Source of the DNA: Fidelibacterota bacterium
Lineage (GTDB): Bacteria > Fidelibacterota > Marinisomatia > SCGC-AAA003-L08 > D37C17
Reading direction: 5' to 3'
DNA: 52,980 nucleotides
Assembly (NCBI GenBank): GCA_014381415.1
Contig: JACNLQ010000060.1
Span: 1 to 52,980, forward strand
In this document: positions 52,131 through 52,980 of the stretch, piece by piece
How positions within the stretch are numbered: the stretch's first letter is position 1
Layout: every line of letters begins with the position of its first letter
The notes under the pieces: model-generated
What the model was told of the DNA's origin: nothing
Databases searched by the model: none
What the model saw: only the letters and a program-made list of their open reading frames with translations
Made by a program: the position numbers and the translations under genes

Positions 52131-52980
52131 ATGGAAAACATAAAATACTGGATAATATCACTATTGGTAATGATTGGATTATCTTTTTCCAATAATATGG
52201 ATAATGAACTATCCTATAATAAAATAGAGATTAATGAAGAAGCCATCAATTTTGATTCTGATGCGGATTGGAATCTCTGGATAGCATTTGATGATGATGA
52301 TTCCGATGATGATGATTCAGATGATGATTCCGACGATGACGCTGACGATGATGATGATTCAGACGACTCAGATGATGATTCAGATGATGATTCCGATGAT
52401 GATGCGGATGACGACGATGCTGATGATGATGATTCAGACGATGACGCAGATGATGACTCAGATGATGATTCCGACGATGACGCTGATGATGATGATTCAG
52501 ACGATGACGCAGATGATGACTCAGATGATGATTCAGACGATGACGCAGATGATGATGAAGATGATGAAGAATGTGATAATAGTGGTCCTGGTAATTGCGA
52601 CGATGATTCCGACGATGACGCAGATGATGATGAAGATGATGAAGAATGTGATAATAGTGGCCCTGGTAATTGCGACGATGATTCAGATGACGATGCAGAA
52701 GACGATGATGACTCAGACGACGATTCAGATGACGACTCTGACGATGATGCGGACGATGATGACGCAGATGATGATGAAGATGATGATTCAGACGACGATT
52801 CTGATGATGACTCTGACGATGATTCTGACGATGATGCAGATGATGATTCCGACGATGACGCTGATGATGATGATTCAGACGATGACGCAGATGATGACTC
52901 AGATGATGATTCAGACGATGACGCAGATGATGATGAAGATGATGAAGAATGTGATAATAGTGGTCCTGGTAATTGCGACG
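52131..52980 (+). CDS. Exported Asp/Ser/Ala-repeat protein, 3' end outside window
   Basis: The frame from ATG 52131 (AAGGAG six bases before it) stays open to the last base, giving at least 283 residues. A signal peptide (about 1-21: KYWIISLLVMIGLSFS) and about 33 ordinary residues lead to a domain made of DDDS, DDDA and DDDD units. Three copies of a Cys-bearing module with EECDNSGPGNC, each preceded by DDEDD, break up the acidic run (at about 52573-52602, 52642-52671 and 52945-52974). The net charge is extremely negative. Such Asp/Ser-rich chains bind calcium or act as flexible surface stalks in other proteins (SdrD stalks, phosphophoryn). The true C-terminus, which may hold a sorting domain, is not visible. 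No family named. Confidence 0.85.
   Translation, partial: MENIKYWIISLLVMIGLSFSNNMDNELSYNKIEINEEAINFDSDADWNLWIAFDDDDSDDDDSDDDSDDDADDDDDSDDSDDDSDDDSDDDADDDDADDDDSDDDADDDSDDDSDDDADDDDSDDDADDDSDDDSDDDADDDEDDEECDNSGPGNCDDDSDDDADDDEDDEECDNSGPGNCDDDSDDDAEDDDDSDDDSDDDSDDDADDDDADDDEDDDSDDDSDDDSDDDSDDDADDDSDDDADDDDSDDDADDDSDDDSDDDADDDEDDEECDNSGPGNCD
52294..52980 (+). repeat. Low-complexity GAT/GAC/TCA codon repeat tract
   Basis: The DNA from about 52294 onward is built from GAT, GAC, TCA/TCC and GCA/GCT/GCG codons. Long blocks recur almost unchanged: the block around 52469-52602 reappears at about 52841-52974, and the Cys module occurs three times. GAT and GAC alternate, so the repeat is selected as protein or shuffled by recombination and is not a simple trinucleotide run. 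Confidence 0.9.

Noticed and set aside
52294-52980. Regular repeat spacing suggested a CRISPR array or simple satellite
   Set aside because: Repeats are codon-phased in an open frame with GAT/GAC variation and there are no unique spacers; it is coding low-complexity sequence.

Overview
The window comes from a low-GC, diderm (Gram-negative type) bacterium, most likely of the FCB superphylum and plausibly Marinimicrobia/SAR406-like. This placement is inference. It rests on a C25 (gingipain/PorU-like) peptidase with a FlgD-like C-terminal domain of the type IX secretion type, a TonB-dependent receptor with an N-terminal carboxypeptidase-regulatory-like domain, a MurE with the DNPR motif typical of meso-diaminopimelate adders, and ribosomal proteins with long acidic tails.

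Layout. (1) 1-4148 is an AT-rich accessory segment: remnants of a recombinase-like gene, then a small His-rich protein, a His-rich lipoprotein and a ZnuD-like TonB-dependent receptor that together look like a metal (probably zinc) uptake cassette. (2) 4149-8906, + strand: a MORN-repeat exported protein with a 7-bp tandem repeat in its signal-peptide codons, then pgeF, uppP, holA, an ECF sigma factor with its zinc-finger anti-sigma factor, and a small basic protein closed by a terminator. (3) 8930-20960, + strand: a TPR protein and a tightly overlapped glycan-assembly cluster (three glycosyltransferases, a methyltransferase broken by one stop codon, a CDP-alcohol phosphatidyltransferase, a TagB/TagF-like glycerophosphotransferase, a Wzx-type flippase, a YfhO-like membrane protein), ending in an orphan sensor kinase. 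(4) rpmB alone between repeat-bearing spacers. (5) 21950-38690, - strand: a complete division and cell-wall cluster in the order mraZ-rsmH-ftsL-ftsI-murE-murF-mraY-murD-ftsW-murG-murC-murB-ftsQ-ftsA-ftsZ. A promoter overlapped by three GTGGG MraZ boxes lies at its head and a hairpin terminator at its end; murG is split by a frameshift at a run of ten A. (6) 38691-39474: a non-coding spacer packed with palindromes and hairpin repeats. (7) 39475-43613, - strand: rodZ-like gene, maf and the C25 peptidase. (8) 43750-46718: aconitase and a short-chain dehydrogenase. (9) 46809-51525: ffh-rpsP-khpA-rimM-trmD-rplS, in which S16 carries a long acidic C-terminal tail and L19 a long acidic N-terminal tail. 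(10) 51567-52980: a small membrane protein and the start of an exported protein made almost wholly of Asp, Ser and Ala repeats, which runs off the window.

How it fits together. UppP recycles the undecaprenyl carrier used by MraY/MurG and by the glycan cluster. The dcw cluster makes lipid II and the divisome; RodZ-like protein and Maf are commonly linked to shape and division. No tRNA, rRNA, CRISPR array or intact insertion sequence was seen. All family calls come from reading motifs; no database search was run.
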